Assembly: GCA_023422835.1 (NCBI GenBank)
Contig: JAFAGI010000001.1
Coordinates: 1-64,000, forward strand
Length of the DNA: 64,000 bases
DNA from: Bacteroidota bacterium
GTDB lineage: Bacteria > Bacteroidota > Bacteroidia > Chitinophagales > Chitinophagaceae
Direction: 5' to 3'
Position numbers and translations under genes: made by a program. A model generated the notes under the pieces. It saw nothing but the letters and a program-made list of their open reading frames with translations. It searched no databases and had not been told where the DNA came from. Positions within the stretch are counted from its first letter, which is position 1, and every line of letters begins with the position of its first letter. Below are positions 35,055 through 43,661 of the stretch, piece after piece.

Positions 35055-36467
35055 CTAATTACTTCCACCGCCAAGCGCCTGGTAAAGTTCTACCACTGCC
35101 TGCAACTGCTGCAGCTTGTCGTTAACGGCAGCCAATTGCGCCTGCAATAAATTTTGCTCAGACATCAGCACATCGGTGTAGTTGGTGGCAGAGCTGTATT
35201 TCAACAATTCTTTATTGAACTCTACCGCTTTCTGCAAAGAGGCTATCTGCAAGCTCCTGGTTTGTTGTTTTTCAACACCGGTTGCATAAGCAGACAATGC
35301 ATCTGAAACTTCTTTTCCGGCATTGAGAAAGCTTTGTTGAAATGCGTACAATGTCTGCAGTTGCTGCGATTCAGCTACTTTGAGCTGTGTCTTCAGTGCA
35401 GCTCTGTTGAAAATAACCTGTGCAAGATTGCCTCCGATATTGTAAAACAATGGCGAGTTTTTAAACAGGTTTTCAAAACGCAGGGAAGAAATTCCAAGCG
35501 CTGCGGTGATGTTGAGGTTGGGATATAAACTCGCACGGGCAATGTTGGCGTTTTCAAAGGCAGTCCTGAAAGCAAATTCAGCCACCTGCACATCAGGCCG
35601 GTTGCTTAATAGCTGCAATGGCACACCGGTCTTCAGATCCGTTATTATTGTTTGGGCATCTAAGCTACTGCGGGCGATGGTTTCAGGTGCCTCGCCTGCC
35701 AATACACTCATCATATTTTCTATTTCGCGGATAGATCGTCTTATGTCAGGAAGACTTACCTGTGCCGCATACAGGCTGGCTTCACTTTGCACAACTGCTG
35801 CACCTGTAACTATCGCAGCTTCTTTAAGCGCCTTCATGGTTTGCACATCTTCCTGCCGGATAGCAATGGCAGCTTGTGTAATTGCGAGGTTTTGGTCTAA
35901 TGCCAGCAACTGGTAATAAAACGAGGCCATGTTGGCAATAATCTGCGTCTGAACCGCCCGCTTCGCTGCATCGGTTTGCAGCAACCTTGCCAGAGCCGCC
36001 TGTTCTGCGCTTTTTAATTTACCCCAGATATCTATTTCCCAGGAAGCGTTTACACCTAATTGCACCGGAGTATTTGTGGTGTTGATGTCAAATCCTGCTG
36101 CATTTGTATTGGAACGGCTTGATCGGTTTACTCCTGCGCTCAGGCTGCCATTTAATGAAGGCAGGTAAGCAAGGCCACTCTGCCTGTATAAAGCAGTTGC
36201 TTCATTAATGCGTTCTACAGCAATCTTCAGATCAAAATTATTCGCAAGCGCTTTATGAATGAGGGCCTGCAAAGCAGCATCTGGAAACAATTGCTGCCAG
36301 GGAAGATGTGCTAAAGTGGTAGTGTCGTTGGTGCTTACATCCCTGTAAAGTTCGTATTGCAGCTCCTGCTTTACTTCAGGCGGCGTGTAGGTTTGTGTAA
36401 CCTTACAGGAAGCCACTAAAAGTGTAATGCTAAAAACAGCTATGTATATTTTAAAATTCTTCTTCAT
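35055..36467 (-). CDS. Outer-membrane factor of efflux system (OprM/NodT type)
   Basis: A 470-residue lipoprotein of the TolC superfamily (lipobox VASC, Cys21). The segment LPWQQLFPDAALQALIHKAL and the repeated helix pairs near 200 and 400 match the OprM/CusC/NodT branch, which differs from the non-lipidated TolC-like protein of the first locus. It is the last gene of the second pump operon, 26 bases after the RND permease gene. Length is normal. Confidence 0.94.
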   Translation of the reverse strand: MKKNFKIYIAVFSITLLVASCKVTQTYTPPEVKQELQYELYRDVSTNDTTTLAHLPWQQLFPDAALQALIHKALANNFDLKIAVERINEATALYRQSGLAYLPSLNGSLSAGVNRSSRSNTNAAGFDINTTNTPVQLGVNASWEIDIWGKLKSAEQAALARLLQTDAAKRAVQTQIIANMASFYYQLLALDQNLAITQAAIAIRQEDVQTMKALKEAAIVTGAAVVQSEASLYAAQVSLPDIRRSIREIENMMSVLAGEAPETIARSSLDAQTIITDLKTGVPLQLLSNRPDVQVAEFAFRTAFENANIARASLYPNLNITAALGISSLRFENLFKNSPLFYNIGGNLAQVIFNRAALKTQLKVAESQQLQTLYAFQQSFLNAGKEVSDALSAYATGVEKQQTRSLQIASLQKAVEFNKELLKYSSATNYTDVLMSEQNLLQAQLAAVNDKLQQLQAVVELYQALGGGSN

Positions 36468-36493
36468 TATATTATTAAAAAATAGTAATGCAA

Positions 36494-39400
36494 TTACAAG
36501 GATGGCTGATGCATTTCATCATCCAAATCTTTTCTTTTTCTTTTAACCACGGGTACACCGGAAAAATGTTCCTGTATGCCCTGAAATACTACAAACAAAA
36601 TGGGTATTACAAACACGCCGATCATCGTACCGATAAACATTCCTCCTATTGCGCCGATGCCAATAGACCTGTTGCCCACAGCGCCTGCTCCCTGCGAAAG
36701 CGCTAAAGGTATCAGTCCGAAAATAAAGGCAAATGAAGTCATCAATATTGGCCTTAAACGCGCCAGTGCCGCTGAAACGCCAGATTGGGCAAGGCTCATA
36801 CCTGAACGGCGTCTTTGTATCCCGTACTCTACAATGAGGATAGCATTCTTAGCGAGCAAGCCAATGAGCATAATAAGAGAGATCTGTACATAAATATTAT
36901 CCGTTACGCCAAAAATGCCGGTGAATATGTACACCCCTGCAAGACCGATAGGCAATGACAACAATACCGCCATTGGCAGGATGTAGCTCTCATACTGTGC
37001 TGCAAGCAGGAAATACACAAAAACCAGGCACAATAAGAAAATAAATACGGTCTGGGAACCGGCGCTCTGCTCTTCTCTGGTCATTCCTGAAAATTCATAC
37101 CCATAGCCTGTAGGAAGAAATCTTTGGGCTGTCTCCTGCACGGCAGTGATGGCATTACCGGAGCTGTAGCCCTTTTCAGGTGCACCGGTTATAGATACTG
37201 CAGTAAACAAATTAAACCGCTCGATGGTCTGCGGGCCATAAACTCTTTCCATGCTAACGAAGGTAGATAAAGGCGCCATGCTGCCGCGGTCGTTGCGCAC
37301 ATATACCTGGTTCAGGCTTTCTATGTTGTTCCTGTACTCCGGAGATGCCTGGTACATTACCCGGTACATTTTACCAAACAGGTTTACGTTAGAAGCATAG
37401 AAGCCTCCGTAATATCCCTGTATAGCGCTGAGTATGGAGTTTACAGAATATCCGGCAGCCTTGGCCTTCGGCACGTCAATATCTATGCGGTATTGCGGAA
37501 AGTTAGGATTGAATGATGTGGTAGCATATTGTATCTCCGGCCGTTTATTCAGCTCGGTAAGAAAGTCTCTTGCTACTTTATCCATATCCTGAATGCTGCC
37601 ACCGCTTCTGTCCTGCAACTGCATCTGGAAACCGCCGGACATACCAAATCCCTGGATCGTAGGCGGTGCAAAAAATACCACCTTACCATCTTTGATACCG
37701 GAAGTTTTGGCAAACAATGATGATATGATGGATTGTACATCCTGGCCATTTTGCTTGCGCTCATTCCAGGGTTTCAATTTAATGATGAGCATGCCATAGT
37801 TGCTACCGGTACCGCTGATCATGCCCCTGCCGGAGTTTTTTAGTACACTTTGTACTTCGGGAATGGTTTGCACAATTTTCTCCACCTCATTCAGAACCAC
37901 ACGTGTCCTCTCTTCCGATGCGCCTAACGGCAGAGAGATATCTGCCATGATAGTGCCCATATCTTCATTAGGCACAAATGCTTTTTGAGAAGTTTTCATC
38001 AATACCCCCATCAGTATACTCAATAAAACAATGGCTGCAAATGTTATCCATTTTCTGCCCATCAGAAAGGCAATAATGCGCTTATATTTATTGGCGCCCG
38101 CCGTAAAAGCTGTGTCAAAAGCAATAAAAAACCGGTTTAGCAGATTGTTTTTTTTCCTGCCGAATGTGCCGTCTTTTTTTTCAACAAGCAAGATATTTTC
38201 ATCGGTATGTTTAGGATGGGGCTTTAGAAAGATGGCACATAACGCAGGGCTCAGTGTTAGCGCGTTGATCGCGGAAATAACAATGGCAATGGCCAGCGTA
38301 AGGCCAAACTGTTTATAAAACACCCCGGCTGAGCCGCTTATGAAACTTACAGGTATAAACACTGCCGACATCACCAGTGTAATGCTGACTATAGCTCCCC
38401 CGATTTCATCCATGGCACGCACAGATGCTTTCTTAGCGCTTTTTGCTCCCGAATCCAGCTTGGCGTGTACAGCCTCAACCACGACTATAGCATCATCCAC
38501 TACAATGCCTACGGCGAGTACCAGCGCGAACAGTGTGAGCAGATTGATGGTGAAACCAAATAGATTTAAAAAGAAAAAAGTACCAATGATCGCTACCGGT
38601 ACGGCAATCGCCGGGATCAGCGTAGATCGCCAGTCCTGTAGGAAAATAAATACCACAATAAACACCAGGATGAATGCTTCTATCAACGTGGTGATAACTT
38701 TTGAAATAGATGCCGATAAAAATTCATTGGCATTGATCATGGTTGTGTATTTGAGGCCGGCAGGGAAACTTTTAGATGCTTGTTCCAGCACCGCCAGCGT
38801 ACCTTTTATCACTTCCTGCGCATTGGAGCCAGCGGTCTGGTTTACCGCAATGCCTACAGAAGGCAGTCCATTCAAAGTAGAATTTCCCGTGTAGTTCATG
38901 GCGCCCAGTTCTACTTTTGCCACGTCTTTGAGTGTAAGCATCCTGCCGTCTTCCGTAGCTTTGATGATAATGTTTTCAAACTCTTCAACGGTTTTTAGCC
39001 TCCCTTTATATCTTAACGGGTATTCAAAAGATTGCTCGCCGCGCTCACCCACCTGTCCCGGAGCAGCTTCAATATTTTGCTCAGAAAGTACTGTTCCGAT
39101 ATCTGCGGGCATTAACTGGTAAGCCGCCATCTGAGCGGGGTTGAGCCATATCCTGATCGCATACTCCTTTGTACCGAACGCCGTAGCATCCCCCACCCCA
39201 TTAACACGTTTAATGCTGGGCACAATATTTATTTCTGAATAATTCTGGATGAAGGTCTGGTCATACGCAGGATTCTCGCTGTAGATGGAAAAGATGAGCA
39301 CATTGCTGGTTTGCCTTTTCCTGGTGCTCACGCCTGCCTGTGTTACTTCGCGCGGCAACTGGCTGGATGCGGAGGATACGCGGTTCTGTACATTTACCGC

Positions 39401-39709
39401 TGCCAAGTCAGGATCGGTACCTAATTTAAAATAAATGGTAATGGATCCCCGGCCGTCATTTGTAGCAGAAGACGTCATGTAGCTCATGCCTTCTACCCCG
39501 TTGATTTGCTCTTCCAGTGGAATGATCACGCTGTTTAAAACCGTTTCTGCATTTGCTCCCTGGTAGTTGGCGGACACCATTACTGTTGGCGGAGCAATCT
39601 CCGGGTACTGAGCCACCGGAAGGGTAAGCATACCGAGGATGCCCAATATCACAATGATGATGGAGATGACTGTTGATAATACGGGACGTTCTATAAATTT
39701 TTTAAACAT
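36494..39709 (-). CDS. RND-family efflux permease, HAE1/AcrB type (second locus)
   Basis: A 1071-residue proton-driven multidrug exporter. It starts MFKKFIERPVLSTVISIIIV, the typical HAE1 N-terminus, and TM4 has AVGIVVDDAIVVVEAVHAKL with the proton-relay Asp pair. PVSFISGSAGVFYKQFGLT and the TM11-12 region IGLLAKNAILIVEYGIQRRR are further family signatures. It is much closer to AcrB/MexB than the first-locus permease is. Middle gene of the adaptor-permease-outer-membrane-factor operon; gaps are 8 and 26 bases. Confidence 0.96.
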   Translation of the reverse strand: MFKKFIERPVLSTVISIIIVILGILGMLTLPVAQYPEIAPPTVMVSANYQGANAETVLNSVIIPLEEQINGVEGMSYMTSSATNDGRGSITIYFKLGTDPDLAAVNVQNRVSSASSQLPREVTQAGVSTRKRQTSNVLIFSIYSENPAYDQTFIQNYSEINIVPSIKRVNGVGDATAFGTKEYAIRIWLNPAQMAAYQLMPADIGTVLSEQNIEAAPGQVGERGEQSFEYPLRYKGRLKTVEEFENIIIKATEDGRMLTLKDVAKVELGAMNYTGNSTLNGLPSVGIAVNQTAGSNAQEVIKGTLAVLEQASKSFPAGLKYTTMINANEFLSASISKVITTLIEAFILVFIVVFIFLQDWRSTLIPAIAVPVAIIGTFFFLNLFGFTINLLTLFALVLAVGIVVDDAIVVVEAVHAKLDSGAKSAKKASVRAMDEIGGAIVSITLVMSAVFIPVSFISGSAGVFYKQFGLTLAIAIVISAINALTLSPALCAIFLKPHPKHTDENILLVEKKDGTFGRKKNNLLNRFFIAFDTAFTAGANKYKRIIAFLMGRKWITFAAIVLLSILMGVLMKTSQKAFVPNEDMGTIMADISLPLGASEERTRVVLNEVEKIVQTIPEVQSVLKNSGRGMISGTGSNYGMLIIKLKPWNERKQNGQDVQSIISSLFAKTSGIKDGKVVFFAPPTIQGFGMSGGFQMQLQDRSGGSIQDMDKVARDFLTELNKRPEIQYATTSFNPNFPQYRIDIDVPKAKAAGYSVNSILSAIQGYYGGFYASNVNLFGKMYRVMYQASPEYRNNIESLNQVYVRNDRGSMAPLSTFVSMERVYGPQTIERFNLFTAVSITGAPEKGYSSGNAITAVQETAQRFLPTGYGYEFSGMTREEQSAGSQTVFIFLLCLVFVYFLLAAQYESYILPMAVLLSLPIGLAGVYIFTGIFGVTDNIYVQISLIMLIGLLAKNAILIVEYGIQRRRSGMSLAQSGVSAALARLRPILMTSFAFIFGLIPLALSQGAGAVGNRSIGIGAIGGMFIGTMIGVFVIPILFVVFQGIQEHFSGVPVVKRKRKDLDDEMHQPSL

Positions 39710-39717
39710 ACTTCTTC

Positions 39718-40890
39718 TTAATTTGTATTCTCAAGCATTTCAGGCCGCGTTACGATTTCCAGTGTGGTTTTCGTGGGAGAAATTTTTGTGCTGTCTTTTA
39801 GAATGCTCACGCCTTCCACCACGATCCTGTCGCCCGGTTGCAGGCCTTTGTCTACAATATAGGTTTTACCGTCTTTTAAGTCGGTAACTTCAACCGGTGC
39901 AGAGTTTACGGTGCTGTCCGGTTTTATGAGGTAAATAAATTTCCTCCCCTGTATGTCAAATGTAGCTGCCTGGGGTATCAATATAGCGTCGTATACCCTG
40001 TTAGGAATGCGTACTGTAGCGCTCACCCCGCTTCTCAGCAGGCCTGTTGGGTTGGGAAACGTTGCGCGCATGTTGAATGATCCTGTCTGCGGATCTGCCA
40101 GGCCGCTCATAGACTGCACTTTTCCTTTCTGGCCGTATTCGCTGCCGTCTGATAAAATCAGTGTAACAGCGGGGAGATTCGTAAGTTTCTGGCCTGCGGT
40201 AGTGCCCTGCGTATTTTTAAAAAATTGTAATTGTTCCTTTTCATTAATGGAGAAGTAGGCATACACATTTCCAATGCTCGAAACCGTTGTCAATGGCTGC
40301 GGGGTTGAGCTGTTTACATAACTTCCGACACGGTAAGGCAGCGTACCCACTACCCCGCTTACAGGCGCATACACATTGGTATAGCCTACATTGATGCGTG
40401 CATTTGACACTGCTGCCTGAGCCTGTGCATAAGCAGCCTGTGCAGATCTTAAATTAAGCTCTGCAGCCTCCAGTTCATAGGCGCTGATAATATCTTTCTC
40501 AACCAACGGCTTTACCTTGGTAACCTGCATCCGGGCATTATCAATATTCGTCTGAGCGCTTCTGAGCGCTGCCTCTGCGCTCCTAAGAGTTTGTGCGTAT
40601 TGAGGATTATTTATTTTAAACATTAATTTTCCCTTATTCACAACATCTCCTTCATCTACATACACGGCCTGAATGTAGCCGTCTACCATAGGCCGTATAT
40701 CTATATTTTGCATCCCTTCCAGTCTTGCAGGGTAATCATTGTAAATTGTGGCTACCTGCCGCGATGCCTCTATATAGTTATAAGGAAGCACCCTTGCTGC
40801 TCCTTTTTCATTTTTTTTATCTTGTTTACAAGATGCAAGGAGAAGCACAGCACTTATAAGCAAATATGTATAATTCAGCATATTTTTCAT
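39718..40890 (-). CDS. RND efflux periplasmic adaptor, AcrA type (second locus)
   Basis: A 390-residue lipoprotein (LLASC, Cys21). The lipoyl half-motifs are VDGYIQAVYVDEGDVVNKGK and VYAPVSGVVGTLPYRVGSYV, on either side of an Ala-rich coiled coil (about 110-165). A beta-barrel (LILSDGSEYGQKGKVQSM) and membrane-proximal domain follow. First gene of the operon. Its upstream region holds three tandem palindromic elements and ends at the TetR gene, which is on the same strand and may be read through. Confidence 0.95.
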   Translation of the reverse strand: MKNMLNYTYLLISAVLLLASCKQDKKNEKGAARVLPYNYIEASRQVATIYNDYPARLEGMQNIDIRPMVDGYIQAVYVDEGDVVNKGKLMFKINNPQYAQTLRSAEAALRSAQTNIDNARMQVTKVKPLVEKDIISAYELEAAELNLRSAQAAYAQAQAAVSNARINVGYTNVYAPVSGVVGTLPYRVGSYVNSSTPQPLTTVSSIGNVYAYFSINEKEQLQFFKNTQGTTAGQKLTNLPAVTLILSDGSEYGQKGKVQSMSGLADPQTGSFNMRATFPNPTGLLRSGVSATVRIPNRVYDAILIPQAATFDIQGRKFIYLIKPDSTVNSAPVEVTDLKDGKTYIVDKGLQPGDRIVVEGVSILKDSTKISPTKTTLEIVTRPEMLENTN

Positions 40891-40918
40891 GTATTAATAT
40901 TTAATTTTTCCTGTTTGT

Positions 40919-40999
40919 CACATGGAATAACCAAAACCTTAATCTTTATTATCATCCTCGGTCGGTAAAGATTCCTAATCTTTATGGTTATTTCATGTG
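40919..40999. repeat. Palindromic element copy A
   Basis: 15-bp arms, 40919-40933 (CACATGGAATAACCA) and 40985-40999, pair with one G-T wobble. The 51-base interior contains CCTCGGTCGGTAAAGATTCC, related to the cores of copies B and C. It is directly upstream of the adaptor gene. Confidence 0.8.
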
Positions 41000-41039
41000 T
41001 ATAATTTTTAGTGCGCCGCTTTGCGGCCGTTTTTAATGG
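40995..41039 (+). repeat. 45-bp block shared with the first efflux locus
   Basis: Matches 3831-3875 at 40 of 45 positions without gaps. It contains a small GC hairpin, GCCGC-TTT-GCGGC (41014-41026), followed by a T run. It lies between palindromic copies A and B. Confidence 0.8.
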
Positions 41040-41041
41040 TG

Positions 41042-41101
41042 CATGGAATAGCCTTTATTCATTCACGGTTGGTATGCAACTTTGCTTATAGCTATTTCAT
41101 G
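41042..41101. repeat. Palindromic element copy B
   Basis: CATGGAATAGC (41042-41052) pairs with GCTATTTCATG (41091-41101), 11 bp with one G-T wobble, around a core containing ATTCACGGTTGGTATGC. Confidence 0.75.
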
Positions 41102-41141
41102 TGTATATAGTTATTTTATAGTTATTTGTTTTTCAGTTGTG

Positions 41142-41215
41142 ACATGCAATAACCAGCTTTTAGATCAATATTCATTCCCGGTTGGTATAGATGCTTAATC
41201 TTTGGTTATTCATGT
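41142..41215. repeat. Palindromic element copy C
   Basis: ACATGCAATAACCA (41142-41155) pairs with TGGTTATTCATGT (41203-41215) with one bulged base. The interior has ATTCCCGGTTGGTATAG, matching the copy B core closely. It ends 5 bases before the TetR stop codon. Confidence 0.75.
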
Positions 41216-41220
41216 ATCAG

Positions 41221-41817
41221 CTAATTATTAAATAGTAAACTAAGTATGTAATTTTTCCGGTTTTTGGCGATCGCTGTAAAATCATTATGGCTCAGTTCAT
41301 ATAAATTTATATACAGGTTTTTCACAATCACCGGGTAAGAAAGGAGCGAAAAAATGGTTAGCAGGAAAATGCGCGGTTCCTTGCACCTGACATTTTTTCT
41401 CTGTATTTCTACCTGTATTTCTTTAATAAAATCTTTGAGATAAGGCTGTAAAGGTCTTTTTATACACCAGTCAACCCGAGTATCTTTTTTATTCAACTCT
41501 GAAATAAAAAAGATTTCCGCATAAGGGTATTTATTCAGATAATCTGAAACTATATCAATGATGCGCTCTACCTTTTGCTTAAAAGGCATCAAAGACTCTA
41601 AAGCCATTTTCATACCGTCGAACTTTTCCTGTATAGCTTCCTGAAAAACTTTTTCAAACAATGCATCGCGTGACCTGAAATAGTAATTTAAAAGTGTACG
41701 GTTTACATTAGCAGCATCTGCTATCTCCTGAGTCGTGGCATTGAGATGGCCGTCAACAAAAAACAACTTCTTCGCGGTTTCTTTAATGTGTTGTTCTGTA
41801 GCAGTAGTCTTTTCCAA
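41221..41817 (-). CDS. TetR/AcrR-family regulator of the second efflux operon
   Basis: The helix-turn-helix is ATTQEIADAANVNRTLLNYY followed by FRSRDAL, as in TetR proteins. An open frame runs up to an ATG at 41880, but that would place 21 atypical residues ahead of the domain, encoded across a 29-bp palindrome that looks like an operator. A TTG at 41817 gives 198 residues, the normal family size, and leaves the palindrome just upstream; I prefer that start. The regulator lies upstream of the adaptor-permease-outer-membrane-factor operon on the same strand, separated by the palindromic array. Start choice is inference. Confidence 0.85.
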   Translation of the reverse strand: MEKTTATEQHIKETAKKLFFVDGHLNATTQEIADAANVNRTLLNYYFRSRDALFEKVFQEAIQEKFDGMKMALESLMPFKQKVERIIDIVSDYLNKYPYAEIFFISELNKKDTRVDWCIKRPLQPYLKDFIKEIQVEIQRKNVRCKEPRIFLLTIFSLLSYPVIVKNLYINLYELSHNDFTAIAKNRKNYILSLLFNN

Positions 41818-41824
41818 TATACTT

Positions 41825-41853
41825 TTGACAATTTTGTTAAACAAATTTGTCAA
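41825..41853. promoter_or_regulatory. Probable operator of the second TetR regulator
   Basis: A 29-bp near-perfect palindrome, TTGACAATTTTGTT-A-AACAAATTTGTCAA, with one mismatched pair in 14-base arms and one central base. It lies 7 bases upstream of the preferred TTG start and just downstream of a candidate -7 box, so bound repressor would block initiation. Confidence 0.7.
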
Positions 41854-41881
41854 CAAAAGTACGCTATAAGAAAATAGCAAA
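41854..41881 (-). promoter_or_regulatory. Candidate promoter of the second TetR gene
   Basis: On the minus strand TTTG (41881-41878) and TACTTTTG (41861-41854) are separated by 16 bases. The -7 box fits TAnnTTTG; the spacing is three short of the usual 19. Transcription would start inside the palindrome. Confidence 0.4.
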
Positions 41882-41956
41882 TTGTAAATAAAAAGTAAAA
41901 AGTAAAATGCTGAAACTATTAATCGCGTTTATATGCCGCTTTTGAAAGATGCAAGG

Positions 41957-42553
41957 CTAAATTACCAGACGGAACATCTCCCTGTTTTCCAAAGTTCCTC
42001 TCAGTATATCTCCCGGTACTACAGGGCCGACTCCTTCGGGAGTACCTGAAAACACTATGTCTCCGGGATGCAACCTGAAGTATTGAGAAATATGTGCAAT
42101 AAGCTTTTCTATGGAAAAGATCATGTTTTGAGAAAAACCCTGTTGTACCAGGTTATCATTTTTATATAACTGAAACTCAATATCACCGCGGTTTTGAACG
42201 TCATAGATATCAACCCACCCGGCTATAAATGCTGACCCGTCAAAGCCCTTACATTTTTCCCAGGGAAGGCCTTTGTCTTTAAGCTTGTCCTGCAAGTCCC
42301 TGGCAGTAAAATCCAGCCCAACGGTGATCTTATCGTAATAACGTTTCGCGTCTTCTTCAGATATGTTCTTCCCTTCTTTGCAGATATGAAAGACCAATTC
42401 GCACTCGTAATCCACATCTTCTGAAAATGCAGGATATTCAAATTTTGACAAAGATGTGGCAGGCTTCATAAACACTACAGGCTCTTTAGGCACCTCGCTG
42501 TTGAGCTCTTTGGCATGTGCTACATAGTTGCGCCCGATACAAAAAATGTTCAT
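41957..42553 (-). CDS. Fumarylacetoacetate hydrolase (FAH)-fold protein
   Basis: A 198-residue single-domain FAH protein. It starts MNIFCIGRNYVAHAKELNSE; the metal ligands are in DYECELVFHI (E-x-E type) and LDFTARDLQ, and the C-terminal FSGTPEGVGPV is the family's closing motif. Size and start resemble the YcgM/FAHD1 group of acylpyruvate hydrolases or oxaloacetate decarboxylases. Substrate undetermined. It follows lspA by 2 bases and ends the lpxD-vanZ-lspA operon. Confidence 0.92.
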   Translation of the reverse strand: MNIFCIGRNYVAHAKELNSEVPKEPVVFMKPATSLSKFEYPAFSEDVDYECELVFHICKEGKNISEEDAKRYYDKITVGLDFTARDLQDKLKDKGLPWEKCKGFDGSAFIAGWVDIYDVQNRGDIEFQLYKNDNLVQQGFSQNMIFSIEKLIAHISQYFRLHPGDIVFSGTPEGVGPVVPGDILRGTLENREMFRLVI

Positions 42554-42555
42554 GG

Positions 42556-43278
42556 TTATATCGTTTTATTATTCGCTTCCGCTGAATCTTTTTCAGGAAA
42601 GAATTTCTTTTGCCAAACCAACAAAGCTATTACGCCTACAGAGATGTACGCATCTGCCAGGTTAAAGATATATTGAAAGAAGTTTACCGTTTCTCCGCCC
42701 CAGAACGGTATCCATGCAGGCAAGCGATAATGCTGAATAATGGGGAAGTACAGCATATCAACAACCACGCCGTGCAAAAAAGATGAGTAGCCGGGCGTAG
42801 ACAAAGCCGCGACGCCTTCATAATCTGTCCACACTTTCAGTGCCGGATCAAAGACTAGGCCCTTATCGAAGATCATTCCGTAAAACATACTGTCTATGAG
42901 GTTGCCGGCTGCGCCTGCAAAGATCAGGCTTACACACAGCACAAAGCCTGGGTGCAGATTTTTTCTGCTGATTTTACGTATGTAAAATATACCCCAGATC
43001 ACAGCGCCTAAGCGGAACAGGGTCAGCAACATTTTACCAATGCCTCCGCCAAACTGCCAGCCCCACGCCATTCCAGGGTTCTCAACAAAATTGAGCCTGA
43101 ACCAGTTGCCGATAATATTGTGCTCTTCTCCTAAATGATAATTCAGCTTTATGTAAAACTTGAATACCTGGTCCAATACAAGCAGCAGCACTACAATCAA
43201 TGCAATATGTCTTCCTTTCAAAATATTATTTTTTGCGAAGTTAACTGAAATTTTCTCTTTTGAAAACCTCACGTTCAT
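42556..43278 (-). CDS. lspA: Lipoprotein signal peptidase (signal peptidase II)
   Basis: A 240-residue inner-membrane aspartyl protease that cleaves lipoprotein signal peptides at the lipidated Cys. The catalytic Asp residues are in GAAGNLIDSMFYG and IFNLADAYISVG; FVENPGMAWGW is the conserved N-terminal loop. A longer loop between the third and fourth helices, as in other Bacteroidota, makes it larger than the E. coli enzyme (about 164 residues). The start at 43278 overlaps the vanZ end by 38 bases. No better ATG exists before the conserved part. Confidence 0.94.
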   Translation of the reverse strand: MNVRFSKEKISVNFAKNNILKGRHIALIVVLLLVLDQVFKFYIKLNYHLGEEHNIIGNWFRLNFVENPGMAWGWQFGGGIGKMLLTLFRLGAVIWGIFYIRKISRKNLHPGFVLCVSLIFAGAAGNLIDSMFYGMIFDKGLVFDPALKVWTDYEGVAALSTPGYSSFLHGVVVDMLYFPIIQHYRLPAWIPFWGGETVNFFQYIFNLADAYISVGVIALLVWQKKFFPEKDSAEANNKTI

Positions 43279-43651
43279 TAAAATAAAGTATCACTTTTCT
43301 TATCGCGAAAAAGCCCGCACAAGCACCGATACAATCTGCCAGCATATCCCACTCATCATAGCTGCGCGGATAGGTCAAGGCATATTTCTGTACAAACTCC
43401 ATAGCAATGCCATACACACATGCAAGCAATGCAACGATGAATATTTTCAGTGAATTTCTTGTGAACAACTGATGCCTGTAAGGCCAGCCAAAGAGAAAAA
43501 CCATGACGCAGAATACGAAAGCATGCGCCAGCTTATCCAAGTGTGGAATACGAAATACAGGCTCATTGCCACGTGAGGGCATTACCAGCAAAACAAAGAT
43601 CACAACTATCCACAACACGAAAGGCAGAAATGCAAACAAAGGCTTCTTCAA
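43241..43651 (-). CDS. VanZ-family membrane protein
   Basis: A 136-residue protein with four hydrophobic segments. The pattern PHLDKLAHAFVFCVMVFLFG, then CVYGIAMEFVQKY and the C-terminal DEWDMLADCIGACAGFFA, is characteristic of VanZ-like proteins of unknown function. Between lpxD (10-base gap) and lspA (38-base overlap). Confidence 0.88.
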   Translation of the reverse strand: MKKPLFAFLPFVLWIVVIFVLLVMPSRGNEPVFRIPHLDKLAHAFVFCVMVFLFGWPYRHQLFTRNSLKIFIVALLACVYGIAMEFVQKYALTYPRSYDEWDMLADCIGACAGFFAIRKVILYFNEREVFKRENFS

Positions 43652-43661
43652 AATTTACGGT

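Noticed and set aside
37573..39122. Several plus-strand frames of 60-184 codons opposite the second RND permease
   Set aside because: Shadows of the permease gene; Ser/Thr/Ile-rich with no motif.
40919..41215. CRISPR-like array
   Set aside because: The units are long, diverged palindromes without uniform short repeats or spacers, and no cas gene is present.
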